NCBI GenBank assembly: GCA_003482905.1
Contig: DMXM01000011.1
Span: forward strand, 69,115 to 133,114
Direction of reading: 5' to 3'
Origin: Elusimicrobiota bacterium
GTDB lineage: Bacteria > Elusimicrobiota > Elusimicrobia > Elusimicrobiales > UBA9959
Length of the DNA: 64,000 nucleotides
The notes beneath the pieces were generated by a model. The model did no database searches. It was not told the DNA's origin and saw only the letters and a program-made list of their open reading frames with translations. Within the stretch, counting starts at the first letter, position 1. The number at the start of each line of letters is the position of its first letter. Made by a program: the position numbers and the translations under genes. Below are positions 27,496-37,600 of this stretch, in pieces.

Positions 27496-30400
27496 GTCCT
27501 AAGCCGGTAACTCATAAATCTCATTCTCAGCAGGTTCAGGTAAGAAGCCGCTTCCTCGAAAAGGATATACACGGAGGGCACGATCAGTAAAGACAGGCAG
27601 GTCGAGGTGAGCAGTCCTCCTATAACGACCACGGCCATGCCCTGGTACAGTTCCGCGCCGGCCCCGACCCCCAGCGCCAGCGGGAGCATTCCCAGCACGG
27701 TGGTCAGGGTGGTGATGGCTATTGGCTTAAGCCTGGACCTTAAGGCCGTAAAGACCGCCTCGGTGATATCCGCGCCGCGGCTCCGCTCCATATTTATGAA
27801 GGATACGATAACTATGCCGCTGTTGACCAGTATGCCCAGCAGCATGACCACTCCGAGCAGGGCCGGAATGCTCAGGTCCTCGTTCGCCAGCCTTAACCCG
27901 CCGATAATGCCGATGCTGGTGAGCGGCACCGTGGTCATTATCACCAGCGGGTAGAGCAGCGATTCGAATTGCGCGGCCATAATCATATAGACCAGGACCA
28001 GCGAGATAAGCAGGGCGTACCTGATGTCGGAAACGGATTCGACCAGGCAGTTCGCCACCCCCCTGATGCTGTAGTTACCGGCGGCCCGCGGGGCCGAGCC
28101 GGAGATCTCCCCGCGGAGCTCCTTCAGCACGCTCCCAAGGGAGTGGCCGGACGCCACATCGGCGCTTATGGTGACGACCTGCCTCTTATCAAAGCGTTCT
28201 ATCTTTTTCAGGGTCTTTTCCTTGCCCAGTGACGCCACCGCCCCCAGGCGCACCGCCCCCGCCCGTCCCCGCTGCCTGTCGCCGTATTGAGGGACTATCA
28301 TAATGTCGGCGATATTGCGCCGTTCGTCGTCCGTGCCGGTAACCTTCACGTCCTCCTGCCCGCGCTCATAGCGGGTGGCGGTCGCGCCGTACAGCACCGT
28401 GGCGACCATGCGGGAGATGACGGCGGAGTTCAAACCGAGCCCCTGCGCTCTTTCCCTCTCCACGTCCAGCCGAAGCCCCTCGGGCCCGGCCTCCTCATCC
28501 ATCCCCAGGTTGACCACGCCGCCGGTCCGGGAGAGGATGCCGTGGATCAGGGCCGCGTTCGAACGGACCTCGGCCCCATCGGCGCCGGAGACCTTGAATT
28601 CCATCAGTTTACCAAGCCCGACGGCGGACGAAACCTTGTCCACTTTTGAAATTATGGCTTCCAAAGAAGGGATGCCGGCGAATTCCCCCCGTAATTCTTT
28701 TACGAGCCGGTCCGCTCCGGAGCGGCCGCCCCCGGGCTTCAGCTTCACGTACACCTCGCTGGAATCGGCGGAAATGCTGCTTGAAAAGGTGCGGATCCGG
28801 CTTTTAACGGCAAGCAGGCCCTCCACCCGGCGGACGAGTTCCCGGCTGACCTCGATGTTCTGTCCGGGAGGGTTCTTTATCCCGATCCTCAATTCGCTGA
28901 CGTACTTGGTGGGGATGAACCCGGTGGAAGGCGTGAAAGCGAGAGCGCCGAAACAGACCAGGAAGACCGCCGAGCAGACCAGCACCTGCCTGCGGATGCT
29001 GGTGATCTGCCACCTTACCGCCCGCTCCACGAACGCGCCCGCGGCCGCGCCGATCCGGTCGAGGAGGGCCCAGGCCCGGCTCAGGGGAGCGCCCGGCGGC
29101 GGGGGCTCCGTTGAACGGGAGGACATCCTGTCGTCATCCCTGGAAAACTTAAAATAGAGGACCGGCGTCATCGTGAACACCACCACCAGGGAACAGGCCA
29201 TCGCCCCCGCCACGGTCAGGGAAAGGTCCCGGAAGAGTTCGCCCACGAACCCCTTTATGCAAAGCAGGGGCAGGAACACCACGATAGTGGAAAGCGCGGA
29301 GGCCATAATGCTGGATTTAACCTCGGCCGCTCCGGAAATACAGGCGTCGTACAGGCTCCGGCCGTAGCCCCGGTGCCGCAGCATATTGTCCACCATCACG
29401 GTCGACGCGTCTACCACCATCCCTGTGGCGAGGGCCAGCCCGGCGAGGGAAAGGATATTGCGCCCAATCCCGAAATACCACATCGGGATAAAGCACGCTA
29501 TCATACAGACCGGGATGGTGAGACAGACCACCGCGGTGCTGCGCCAGTCCCGGAGAAAAATAAACAGCACCAGCATCGTGCAGAGGGACCCCAGAAAAAG
29601 GCCGTCGGTAACCAGGGACTGGGCTTCCGTGATGAATTGCGAATCGTCCCTTGAGGCCACTATCTTTACCTCCGGAGGCAGCCCCTGCCCGCCGCGCAGC
29701 ACGTCCTTGATGCGGCCGATCATCTCCAGGGTGTTGCCTCCCCTGGTCTTGCATACCGCCACCGCCACGCTTTCCCTGCCGTCCAGCCTGGCGAACTCTT
29801 TTTGTTCCTCGAAGACCTCGGAAACTTCGGCCGCGTCCTTAAGATAAACCGCCCCGCCCCGGCCGCTCCCTATCACCGTCCAGCCGATGTCGGCCGGCGA
29901 CGAGAACCTGCCGTCCAGCGTCAGCGGGACCGTTTTACCTGACCGCGTGAGAGTCCCCACCTGAACGCGGACGTTCTGCTTCGCGATAGCCGCCAGGACG
30001 TTCCCTATAGGGATGCCGTAGCCGGCCAGTTTTCTGGTGGACACCGCCACCCTGACCGACGGGTCCGCGCCGCCGTAGATTTTCACGGTGCCTACGCCGG
30101 GCAGGCGCTCGATCCTGGGCACGATGCTTTCTTTGGCCATCCGCCTCAGTTCATGGGCGCTCTGCGGCCCTGAAAGATCGAACCGGAAGACCGGCATCGA
30201 ACTGGCGTCCCAGCGCTGCACGGAGGGGCTATAGGCGCTTTCGGGAAGCTTGACGGTCCTGATCTTCTCCCGTATCTCCGGGATCTTGTAGTCTATATTC
30301 ACCCCCCAGTCGAATTCGAGAACGATGAGCGACTCGTCGTTGCTGCTGACGGAGTGAATGTCTTTCAGGCCGGTGACGGTACCCAACACCGCCTCCAGCG

Positions 30401-30596
30401 GTACGGTCACCGTCTGCCCGATCTTTTCCGGATTTGCGTTGGGATAATAGGTGAACACCGCGAGCGACGGGACCGAGATCTGCGGAAGAAGGTCTACGGG
30501 CCGGGTGAAATAAGACAGGGCACCCAGGAAGACCAGCAAAAGCACGAACATGGCCACGGCGACAGGCCGCTTCAGCATCCTTTCAACGATGGTCAT
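27492..30596 (-). CDS. RND-family efflux permease (first copy)
   Basis: 1034 residues, AcrB/MexB-type architecture: N-terminal TM1 (MTIVERMLKRPVAVAMFVLLLVFLG cut here to its style), PQISVPSLAVFTYYPNANPE after TM1, and two porter/docking halves. The TM4 proton-relay region reads ATGMVVDASTVMVDNM, with Asp followed by Ala where AcrB has Asp-Asp. Encoded between adaptor and beta-barrel genes: the start overlaps the adaptor's end by 14 bases and the stop overlaps the barrel's start. This forms a full tripartite pump with the adjacent adaptor and TolC proteins. Substrate unknown. Confidence 0.92.
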   Translation of the reverse strand: MTIVERMLKRPVAVAMFVLLLVFLGALSYFTRPVDLLPQISVPSLAVFTYYPNANPEKIGQTVTVPLEAVLGTVTGLKDIHSVSSNDESLIVLEFDWGVNIDYKIPEIREKIRTVKLPESAYSPSVQRWDASSMPVFRFDLSGPQSAHELRRMAKESIVPRIERLPGVGTVKIYGGADPSVRVAVSTRKLAGYGIPIGNVLAAIAKQNVRVQVGTLTRSGKTVPLTLDGRFSSPADIGWTVIGSGRGGAVYLKDAAEVSEVFEEQKEFARLDGRESVAVAVCKTRGGNTLEMIGRIKDVLRGGQGLPPEVKIVASRDDSQFITEAQSLVTDGLFLGSLCTMLVLFIFLRDWRSTAVVCLTIPVCMIACFIPMWYFGIGRNILSLAGLALATGMVVDASTVMVDNMLRHRGYGRSLYDACISGAAEVKSSIMASALSTIVVFLPLLCIKGFVGELFRDLSLTVAGAMACSLVVVFTMTPVLYFKFSRDDDRMSSRSTEPPPPGAPLSRAWALLDRIGAAAGAFVERAVRWQITSIRRQVLVCSAVFLVCFGALAFTPSTGFIPTKYVSELRIGIKNPPGQNIEVSRELVRRVEGLLAVKSRIRTFSSSISADSSEVYVKLKPGGGRSGADRLVKELRGEFAGIPSLEAIISKVDKVSSAVGLGKLMEFKVSGADGAEVRSNAALIHGILSRTGGVVNLGMDEEAGPEGLRLDVERERAQGLGLNSAVISRMVATVLYGATATRYERGQEDVKVTGTDDERRNIADIMIVPQYGDRQRGRAGAVRLGAVASLGKEKTLKKIERFDKRQVVTISADVASGHSLGSVLKELRGEISGSAPRAAGNYSIRGVANCLVESVSDIRYALLISLVLVYMIMAAQFESLLYPLVIMTTVPLTSIGIIGGLRLANEDLSIPALLGVVMLLGILVNSGIVIVSFINMERSRGADITEAVFTALRSRLKPIAITTLTTVLGMLPLALGVGAGAELYQGMAVVVIGGLLTSTCLSLLIVPSVYILFEEAASYLNLLRMRFMSYRLRT

Positions 30597-31713
30597 TTAC
30601 GATCCGGACCCTGGCGCCGTCGGACAATTTCTCCATTCCCCGCACCACCACCACCTCGTCCTTGCGCAGGCCCGATCTGAGCTGGACCACGTCCCGGCCG
30701 GGGATCCCCGCCTCTACTTCGCGCTTGCGCGCGATAAGCGCCGCTCCCTCGCCGGCCTTCTCCACCGCGAATACGTAACTCTTCTCCCCCTCCCTCAGTA
30801 GGGCGCCCACCGGCACCGTCAGCGCCCCGGGGTAAGTACCGGTAACTATCCGGACCCGCGCGGACATTCCCGCTTTGAGGAGATTGGCCTTGTTGTCTAT
30901 CGCTATCTTCGCCGAGAACGTCCTGGTCAGCGGGTCTACGACCGACCCCACATAGTCGACCTCGCCCTCGAACTTCTGGTCCGGAAAAGCGTCCACGCTT
31001 ATCTGGGCCTTGCGGCCTTTTTCTATATGCTTAGCCTCTATCTCGGAGAAGCCGGCGTCTATCTTGACCCTGGAAATGTCCACCAGTTCGGCTACCGGCT
31101 GGCCCGCGTTAACCACGCTTCCCGGCGAGACCAGCTTCTTTGAGACTATGCCCGCGAAGGGCGCGGTAATACGCGCTGACGCCATTTTCTCGTCGAGGCT
31201 GCTGAGCGCGCTGGCGGCGCCTTTGTAAGCCGACTCCGCGGACTCGAACTGCGTGATGGTGGCGGCGGAAGCGTCGTATAATTTTTTTATCCGCTTATAT
31301 CGCGCCCGCGCGCCGGCGGCTTCGGTTCTGGCCTTGGCCAGTTCTATGGAAAGGTCCTGGGTCTCCAGTTCGGCTATCACGGCGCCCTTGGCCGCCTGGG
31401 CGCCCTCCTCGACCGGCGCCGTCCCTATCTTGCCCGGCATTTTGGCGCTGAGCAGCATGCTCTCCCACGGGATGATATTGCCGGAGGCGTTCAGGCTGGT
31501 TTCAAGGTCCGTTATCCTGACGGCTTCGGTCTCTACGGGCGCCGGCTCTCCCGCCGCCGGCCCGACGCCCGCGGCGTCTTGTTCCCCCCCGGCCAGGCTT
31601 ACGGCGACGGTTTCACCGGAGGGCGTTACCCACTGCGGCTCTGGCTTCCTGCAGGAGAGCAGCAGCGGCGCCATCAAAACGGGCAACAGCGAGAGGAGCA
31701 GATTCTTATTCAT
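30583..31713 (-). CDS. RND efflux periplasmic adaptor (membrane fusion protein), lipoprotein
   Basis: 376 residues. Lipobox LLLSC at residue 21 anchors it to a membrane. After a variable region come a lipoyl half-motif (KMPGKIGTAPVEEGAQAAKG), a helical hairpin (about 120-190), the second lipoyl half (ITAPFAGIVSKKLVSPGSVV) and beta-barrel/membrane-proximal domains ending in VPVGALLREG. It bridges the RND permease and TolC. Start overlaps the TolC stop by 4 bases. Confidence 0.92.
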   Translation of the reverse strand: MNKNLLLSLLPVLMAPLLLSCRKPEPQWVTPSGETVAVSLAGGEQDAAGVGPAAGEPAPVETEAVRITDLETSLNASGNIIPWESMLLSAKMPGKIGTAPVEEGAQAAKGAVIAELETQDLSIELAKARTEAAGARARYKRIKKLYDASAATITQFESAESAYKGAASALSSLDEKMASARITAPFAGIVSKKLVSPGSVVNAGQPVAELVDISRVKIDAGFSEIEAKHIEKGRKAQISVDAFPDQKFEGEVDYVGSVVDPLTRTFSAKIAIDNKANLLKAGMSARVRIVTGTYPGALTVPVGALLREGEKSYVFAVEKAGEGAALIARKREVEAGIPGRDVVQLRSGLRKDEVVVVRGMEKLSDGARVRIVNDHR

Positions 31714-33032
31714 TGTTTTTTCAGTGAAGCAAGGTGGTATTTCAGTTTAGCCTGCGCCTGGTTGTACTCGCACAGGGTTGAGATATGTTCGAGATTGGCG
31801 CGGGTGAGGTCTCTCCTCGCGTCCAGGAGCTGCTCGTTGGTGATGGTACCCCCGGCATACCCCAGGTCGCATATCCTTACGTTTTCCTGGGCTTGTTCCA
31901 CGCCTTTGCCGGTCATCGCCAACGCCTCTTTAGCCTGGGAACACTCTATATCGGCGGTTTGGATCTCCAGGGAGATCTGCTCCTTGGAGAACTCCAGCAT
32001 TTCCCTGGCCTGGGACAGCTCCGCCTCGTATTTCCTGACCCGCCCGAAAGGCTTGGAGGTGAACAGCGGGATCTCCAGTCCCAGGCCTACGGACCAGTCG
32101 TCTTTCTGCGGAAACCACTTGTCCTCCGTAATATTGTAATTACCTATCAGTTTAAGTTTAGGGCGGTACAGGTCGGCTTTGGCCATGCCGACGGCATAAT
32201 CGCCCATGTCTACCGCGGACCTTGCCGCCAGAACGTAGGGGTGGGAGTCTATGCCGTGCCCGGCCGCCGCGCCGGCGTCCGCCTCGGGCCCGTCCTGTTT
32301 CAGTTCGCCGTTCAGCCTGAGTTCCGCGTCCGCGGCCCGGCCCAGGAGGCCGTTGAACCTTCTTTTCGAGAGCCGCAGGGCGTTCTGCGCCTTCATGAGG
32401 TCCCTGCGGCCTGACAGGAGCAGCAGCTCGGCCGAGAGAAAACTGTTTTTCAGGGCTACACGGGCCCTTACCTGGGCGCCCACGACCCTCGCGTGGGCGG
32501 CGGTGAACTGGACCGCTTCCGTCAGCGCGGCAATCTTGTTTTCCAGGGCCAGGATATCGTAATAAGCCCCGCTGACCGCGATCTTCACGTTGAGGACCTT
32601 ATCCTCCAGGCGGCTGGACGCGCGGGACAGCTGAGCTTTAGAAAAGCCGTACTCGGAGGTGGTATACCCGCCGACATAGATCGGCTGCTCGAATTCCAGG
32701 CCGAGGTGATATAGTTCCTGGGAGCGTTTGACCGACGAGCCTACCTGGCTGGCCAGCAGGTCGGAGGCGAAACTGTCCTGGCTTTGTCTCTGGGTGGCGC
32801 CTTTAAATTGTATCTTCGGAAGGAAGCCCGCTAGCGCCGACAGCCTGTCTCCCTTGGCGGCGGCGATCTCCTGACGGGAGATCTTTATCCCGGGATTGCC
32901 CCGGAGCGCCAGCGCCAGGCAGTCCTCCAGCGAGAGACTCCCCGCGGGCGCTCCCGTCCGCTGGCAGGCCGCGTCGCCGTGCGCCAGACAAAAGGCGCAA
33001 ACCGCCAGAAGAATAAGCCTTAAGGTTTTCAT
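31710..33032 (-). CDS. TolC-family outer membrane efflux protein
   Basis: 440 residues with signal peptide ending near ACQ. Two repeats of the outer membrane efflux (OEP) domain: the first begins SLEDCLALALRGNPGIKISRQEIAAAKGD, typical of TolC, and the second half has YVLAARSAVDMGDYAVGMAKADLYRPKLKL. Long amphipathic helices form the periplasmic tunnel. It overlaps the STAS-FHA stop by 1 base (TAATG) and the adaptor start by 4, so the pump genes are translationally coupled to the signalling gene. Confidence 0.92.
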   Translation of the reverse strand: MKTLRLILLAVCAFCLAHGDAACQRTGAPAGSLSLEDCLALALRGNPGIKISRQEIAAAKGDRLSALAGFLPKIQFKGATQRQSQDSFASDLLASQVGSSVKRSQELYHLGLEFEQPIYVGGYTTSEYGFSKAQLSRASSRLEDKVLNVKIAVSGAYYDILALENKIAALTEAVQFTAAHARVVGAQVRARVALKNSFLSAELLLLSGRRDLMKAQNALRLSKRRFNGLLGRAADAELRLNGELKQDGPEADAGAAAGHGIDSHPYVLAARSAVDMGDYAVGMAKADLYRPKLKLIGNYNITEDKWFPQKDDWSVGLGLEIPLFTSKPFGRVRKYEAELSQAREMLEFSKEQISLEIQTADIECSQAKEALAMTGKGVEQAQENVRICDLGYAGGTITNEQLLDARRDLTRANLEHISTLCEYNQAQAKLKYHLASLKKQ

Positions 33033-33715
33033 TATTGTTCTTTCCTGACGGACAGCATCGACTCTCCAAGCTCTATCCTGTCCCCGTCTTTGAGCACGTG
33101 CCTGGTGATCTTTCTCGCGCCGCCGCCCCGGAGCGCGGCCAAAAAAGTGCCGTTGGCGCTGTTCATGTCCTCTATAATGACGTCGTTCCCCTCGAAGAAT
33201 ATCCGCGCATGGTACCGCGACAAGGCTGTATCCTCGATGCAGATCTCGTTCTCCTTCAATCTCCCTATACGGTAGACCTTGCCGCGGGCCAGCTCCACCT
33301 TGCGGAAGGCCTTTTCGTCCGCCCGGATAACCTCAAGCACCACCTTGCCCGCCCCGTCCGGGTTAAGGCCGCCGGAGAAAGCCGTTACGGCCTCCTGTTC
33401 GGTACGGTAGGTCCGGAAAACCCCGGACAGGCCGGCGAAATCGAACACTTCCTGGATGCAGAGGGGCACTCTTACCAGCCCGAAATTACACTGATAGGCG
33501 ACCGCCGACTTGTGCATAGCCAGCAGGACAAGCAAGCCCTCGTTGGAGATGGCCTCGGCGTTGATCATATCCACCACTATCTTGCCGCGGCCCACCCGGA
33601 AAAGGACTTCCAGTTCTTCGCCCAGGATGGGGGCGGTGAACTTATCTACCCGTCCCGAAACCTCCACTATAGTTATGCCGGCGTCGGCGCCGCTGTTTCT
33701 GATCTTTACATCCAT
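33032..33715 (-). CDS. STAS-FHA fusion signalling protein
   Basis: 227 residues. The N-terminal ~110 form a STAS (anti-sigma-factor-antagonist-like) domain: VSGRVDKFTAPILGEEL and the IVVDMINAEAISNEGLLVLL strand-helix, where regulated relatives carry a Ser phosphosite (here 'ISNEG'). Residues ~130-225 are an FHA domain with YRIGRLKENEI, LSRYHARIF and SANGTFL. The fusion would bring phosphothreonine recognition to a STAS switch. It is first, or second after the 33744 gene, in the efflux operon, overlapping the TolC start by 1 base. Partner kinases are not in the window. Confidence 0.85.
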   Translation of the reverse strand: MDVKIRNSGADAGITIVEVSGRVDKFTAPILGEELEVLFRVGRGKIVVDMINAEAISNEGLLVLLAMHKSAVAYQCNFGLVRVPLCIQEVFDFAGLSGVFRTYRTEQEAVTAFSGGLNPDGAGKVVLEVIRADEKAFRKVELARGKVYRIGRLKENEICIEDTALSRYHARIFFEGNDVIIEDMNSANGTFLAALRGGGARKITRHVLKDGDRIELGESMLSVRKEQ

Positions 33716-33743
33716 AGAATATTAAACTGACCGGCCGCGGCCG

Positions 33744-34538
33744 TCAGGGCGGCGAAAGCCTCCCGAACGGGAGCTCAACGGACAGGTAGTTGTCTTCGGG
33801 GGAGTCGTCTTCCGCGACGAGAACGGCCTTCAGCTTCAGCGTCTTTTGGGCGTCGTCAAAAATGATCCCGCCGAACTCCACTTCTGTTTCCTGCTGCGCC
33901 GCCAGCAGCGCCACGGCTTTCTCCCCGACCAGCGCCTCGTTGGAGAATAATTTAAGGGTCAGGCCGGACATATTTGAATTATCGAAATTCTTCAATCTGA
34001 CTTTGACCGCGGCGGGGCTCCCTGCCGGCGCCGCCGAAGACAGCCGCACGGCGGCCACCGCGGCATTGCGCCGGTAGACGGACGGATTGTAGATCCTGAT
34101 CTCCGTGAGCGTTCCCCTGTCGACCGGAGACTTTTTAAACAGCGCGGCCGGCGCGGAGGCCGTCGCGGACGCGTAAAGTTCCGGCAGGTAATAGTAGATC
34201 CCTGAGGCCAGGTCGCTGCCCATGAATTCGTTCAGCCCGGGGACGGCGATCGCCGTATCGATGCTGTACACCAGGCCGGCCGGCCACGGGGCGGTAACGC
34301 TGTAAGTAAAATCTATCCCGGCGGGGAATTTCACCAGTTTTCTCCTGCTGTTATAAAGCCTGACCCTGAGCCCGTATGACTGCCAGGCCGAAGAACCCGT
34401 ATTCTGCCCGGACATGTGGATATTGAACCTGGAGCCGGCGTAGATCACCGCCGGCCTTATGTCGGCTCGTATTATGCGCCCCTGCGGCTCGGCGGCGAAA
34501 GCCGCCGGCAGGGAGACAAGGAGGACTATCCCGCCCAT
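33744..34538 (-). CDS. Secreted beta-sandwich protein, CARDB-like C-terminus
   Basis: 264 residues from ATG 34538, with a hydrophobic leader and cleavage after FAA. The N-terminal part (about 20-150) is a beta-rich region of unknown family. The C-terminal ~100 residues resemble a CARDB domain (VKVRLKNFDNSNMSGLTLKLFSNE). The ATG start has no ribosome site and gives a leader without positive residues. An in-frame ATA at 34565 sits 5 bases after a perfect AAGGAG and would add INRLLNGCL, a better signal-peptide n-region; see findings. It lies between the giant protein and the efflux operon, 28 bp before the STAS-FHA gene. Confidence 0.65.
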   Translation of the reverse strand: MGGIVLLVSLPAAFAAEPQGRIIRADIRPAVIYAGSRFNIHMSGQNTGSSAWQSYGLRVRLYNSRRKLVKFPAGIDFTYSVTAPWPAGLVYSIDTAIAVPGLNEFMGSDLASGIYYYLPELYASATASAPAALFKKSPVDRGTLTEIRIYNPSVYRRNAAVAAVRLSSAAPAGSPAAVKVRLKNFDNSNMSGLTLKLFSNEALVGEKAVALLAAQQETEVEFGGIIFDDAQKTLKLKAVLVAEDDSPEDNYLSVELPFGRLSPP

Positions 34539-34591
34539 GAGGCATCCGTTAAGCAGTCTGTTTATAGAATCTCCTTAATACCAACCAGTAC

Positions 34592-34621
34592 CCTGTCTCC
34601 CGGACGCGGCCCGGAGACAGG
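34592..34621 (-). promoter_or_regulatory. GC-rich hairpin upstream of the CARDB-like gene
   Basis: CCTGTCTCC (34592-34600) pairs perfectly with GGAGACAGG (34613-34621). No U-tract follows on the minus strand, so it is more likely an mRNA processing, stabilising or attenuation hairpin between the giant gene and the next gene than a simple terminator. Confidence 0.4.
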
Positions 34622-34640
34622 AAGTGACAGCTCCCGACGG

Positions 34641-37600
34641 CTACCTGACGACCACGGGAGGCTCGGTGAAAGCGGCTAAGCCTTTATTCGCGAACTGGCT
34701 GAGCACCCTGCACTCTCCCCTGACTATCTTGCCGCTGTGCTTTTCGAGCCCTAACTTGCCGGCGGGGTCCGATATCTCGTAATCCATCTGCATCCCGCGC
34801 ACCACGGGCGTAAAGTAAACCTTGCCGCCCCTGAGCGTTATCTTTCCCTCCATCTCGGCTACGAGACTCAGGTCCAGCTTGCCCTGTACGTTCCTGAGCC
34901 TCTTGATCTCGCCGTTGTCCCCGACAAGGGCGATGGAGACCCTGGCGTCGAAGAGCCCCAGCGCCCGCACGTTCCATTCGAACGCGACGGCCTTGGTCTC
35001 CCCGGCGGAAAGGTTAACGTCCTTGGCCTTAAGCATGAACACCGGCAGCCCGGCATTCCCCTTCAGCTCTATCTCGAAGCGGTACCTGCCGCTCACCTTG
35101 CCCAGGTTCTTAACGACGGCCATCACGTCTATCTGGTCTCCCACCGCGAAGGAGCCTTTGACGTCCTTTATCAGGGCGTCTATCTCGGGCACGGCGAACG
35201 TGACCTCTACCCCGGCCTCCTTCTCGGCCGAGACCTTGTCTTTGGACGCCTTGGCCCTGAGGTTATACTTTCCGGGGGTCCAGGCGGCCCACTTGGCGGC
35301 GAAGGCGCCCTTGGCGTCGGTGACGCCCTTCAGGGTGTTGCCCTCTGCCCCTTCGAACCTGCCCTTTTCGGCGGAGAGCTCAATGGCGGCGTCGCCGAGC
35401 GAGGACTGCGCTGACAGTGTGACGAACTCACCCAGGAGGGCCTGGGCAGGGTCGGCGGAGAAGGTCAACAGCAGCACTTTTTTTGCTTCGAGCCTGACCT
35501 CCAGGTTCTTCACTTCCCCAGCGCCAATCTCGAACTCGGCCTGGTAGGGCTCGCTCTTGGCCTGGCTCGCCTTCAGGGTGTGCTTGCCCGGGGCGACTTC
35601 CAGCCTGATCATGCCCTTCTCCACGGCCACTGTCTTGTCGTCTATCAGGACCTCGGCGTCTGCCGGAGAGAGCGCCGCTGTCACCGTGCCCGGCAGCAGC
35701 TTCAGCGTTAAGTCAATGGATACATCTTCCGAACTGCGGATCTCGATCTCCTGCTCGAAGGCCTCGTAGCCGGCCGCCTGCACCGTGACCAGGTACTTGC
35801 CGGGCGCCAGGGCGGTCAGTCCCTCGCCTTCCTTCAGTTGGGCGGGGATCCCCCCCACGCTGACGGAAGCGTTCCCGGGCTGCACCCTCAGCTTAAGCCC
35901 GCCCTTGGACGGGATAAGTTTAACGTCAAGCTCCAGGGTCTGTCCGGCCGTTATGACCGGCTTTGCCAGGAACGTCTCGAAGTTCTTGCGCGACACCGTG
36001 AGCGTGTGCTCGCCGGGAGCCAGGCTTGCCAGCTCGTATCTCCCTCCCTGCGCCGTAACTACGGGAACCCCGTCGACGGCTACGTCGGAGTTGGCGGGAA
36101 TGACTTTACCAGCAAGACCGCCCTTGGACGGTTTCAGCGCGATGCTGACCGCGGCCGTCTTGCCGGGGGCTACCGTAACCTCAGCTTTGTAGTCCTCGTA
36201 GTCCTGCGCGGAAGCGGAGACGGTGTGCCTGCCGGGCGGCAAGCTGGTTTGCAGAACGCCGTCGCTGCGGTTCAGTTCAGCTCCGTCCACGATCACCCTG
36301 GCCGAGGCCGGGGTAACGCTTACGAAGACCGCTCCGAACTTGATATTAAGAACGGCCCTGATCTCCCGGTCCGTATCCGGACCGGCCTCCAGCTCCTCGG
36401 AATACTGCTCATAATCTTCCCTGGAGACGACCACCTGGTGCCGCCCGGGAGAGACCTCCGCCACACCTGACTGCCCGGGTTGGACAGCGGCGCCGTCGAT
36501 GAGGATATCGGCGTCGGCCGGAGTAACCTTGAACGCGAGTCTCGCGGGTTTCGGCTCCAGGATGATCTCCAGGGAGGCTTCCTCTTCGGCTTTTAATGCC
36601 AGGTCTTTGCGGTAGGGCCGGTAGGCCCTGGCCTCAGCCGAGACCGAGTGCGCCCCTAGCGGGACTTCCGCCGAGAACGCCCCGTTCCTGACTTCTATCT
36701 TCTTGCCGTCGATGGACGCCCACGCGCCCTTGTCCGACGGGAACATGGTGCCGCTGATCCGCGCCGTCTTTTCCTTGAGGGCAAGAGCGGCCTTGGCCGT
36801 TTCCTCCGCCTCAATGACCAGCTCCAGGGACGCGGGATAGTAATTCTCCCTCTCCGCGGAGAAGGTGTGCTTGCCGGGAGTCAGTTCTTTCGAGAAAGCC
36901 CCATTGGCGCCAACGGGGACGGCCGTCCCATCCACCCTCACCGCCGAATCCGCCGGGGTAACCGAGCCTTCCAGCCTGCCGGGGTTTTCGGTAAGGTTGC
37001 AATCCGCGGCGATAGTCTCCGCCGGGTTCACCGTCAGTTCCTTCTCTAACCCTTTGTGCCTGGGCGCGGAGCACTTCAGCGAATGCCGGCCGGGCTCCAA
37101 CCGGGCCTCGAAAGCGCCGTTGGTCAGGCCGGCTTTCTTGCCGTCTATGGACACCTCGCCGTTGCCGGGCGTGATGGCCCCTTTAACTACGCCAGGCATA
37201 AGCTGGAGACCGACCGTCCCCAGGTCCGTATCCTTGCCCGGGCGGATCTGGATCTCGTCGGTCCTGCGCTCGCAGCCCGCTTTGACATATTCCACCGCGT
37301 ATTTTCCCGCGCCTATCTCGCCAGTGGCGAAGGCCCCGTCGGCCTTGGTGACGGCCACCTGCTGCGCGCCGATAAACACCTTTACCTCGTTCAGCGGGAC
37401 GCCGCGGTTGTCCGCCACCTTTCCCAGCGCCTTTCCGGGTTTGGCGTTGAGCTGGACGTTAATAGAACTCGTCTCTCCGGGCCTTACCTCTAAGTCCGAC
37501 CTAAGGTCTTCATAACCGTCGGCGGTAACTTTAACGGCGTACTTCCCCGGTATGAGGGCTTCAAAGACCGCCTGCGGTCCGGACCTGTTCCCGGAACCGG

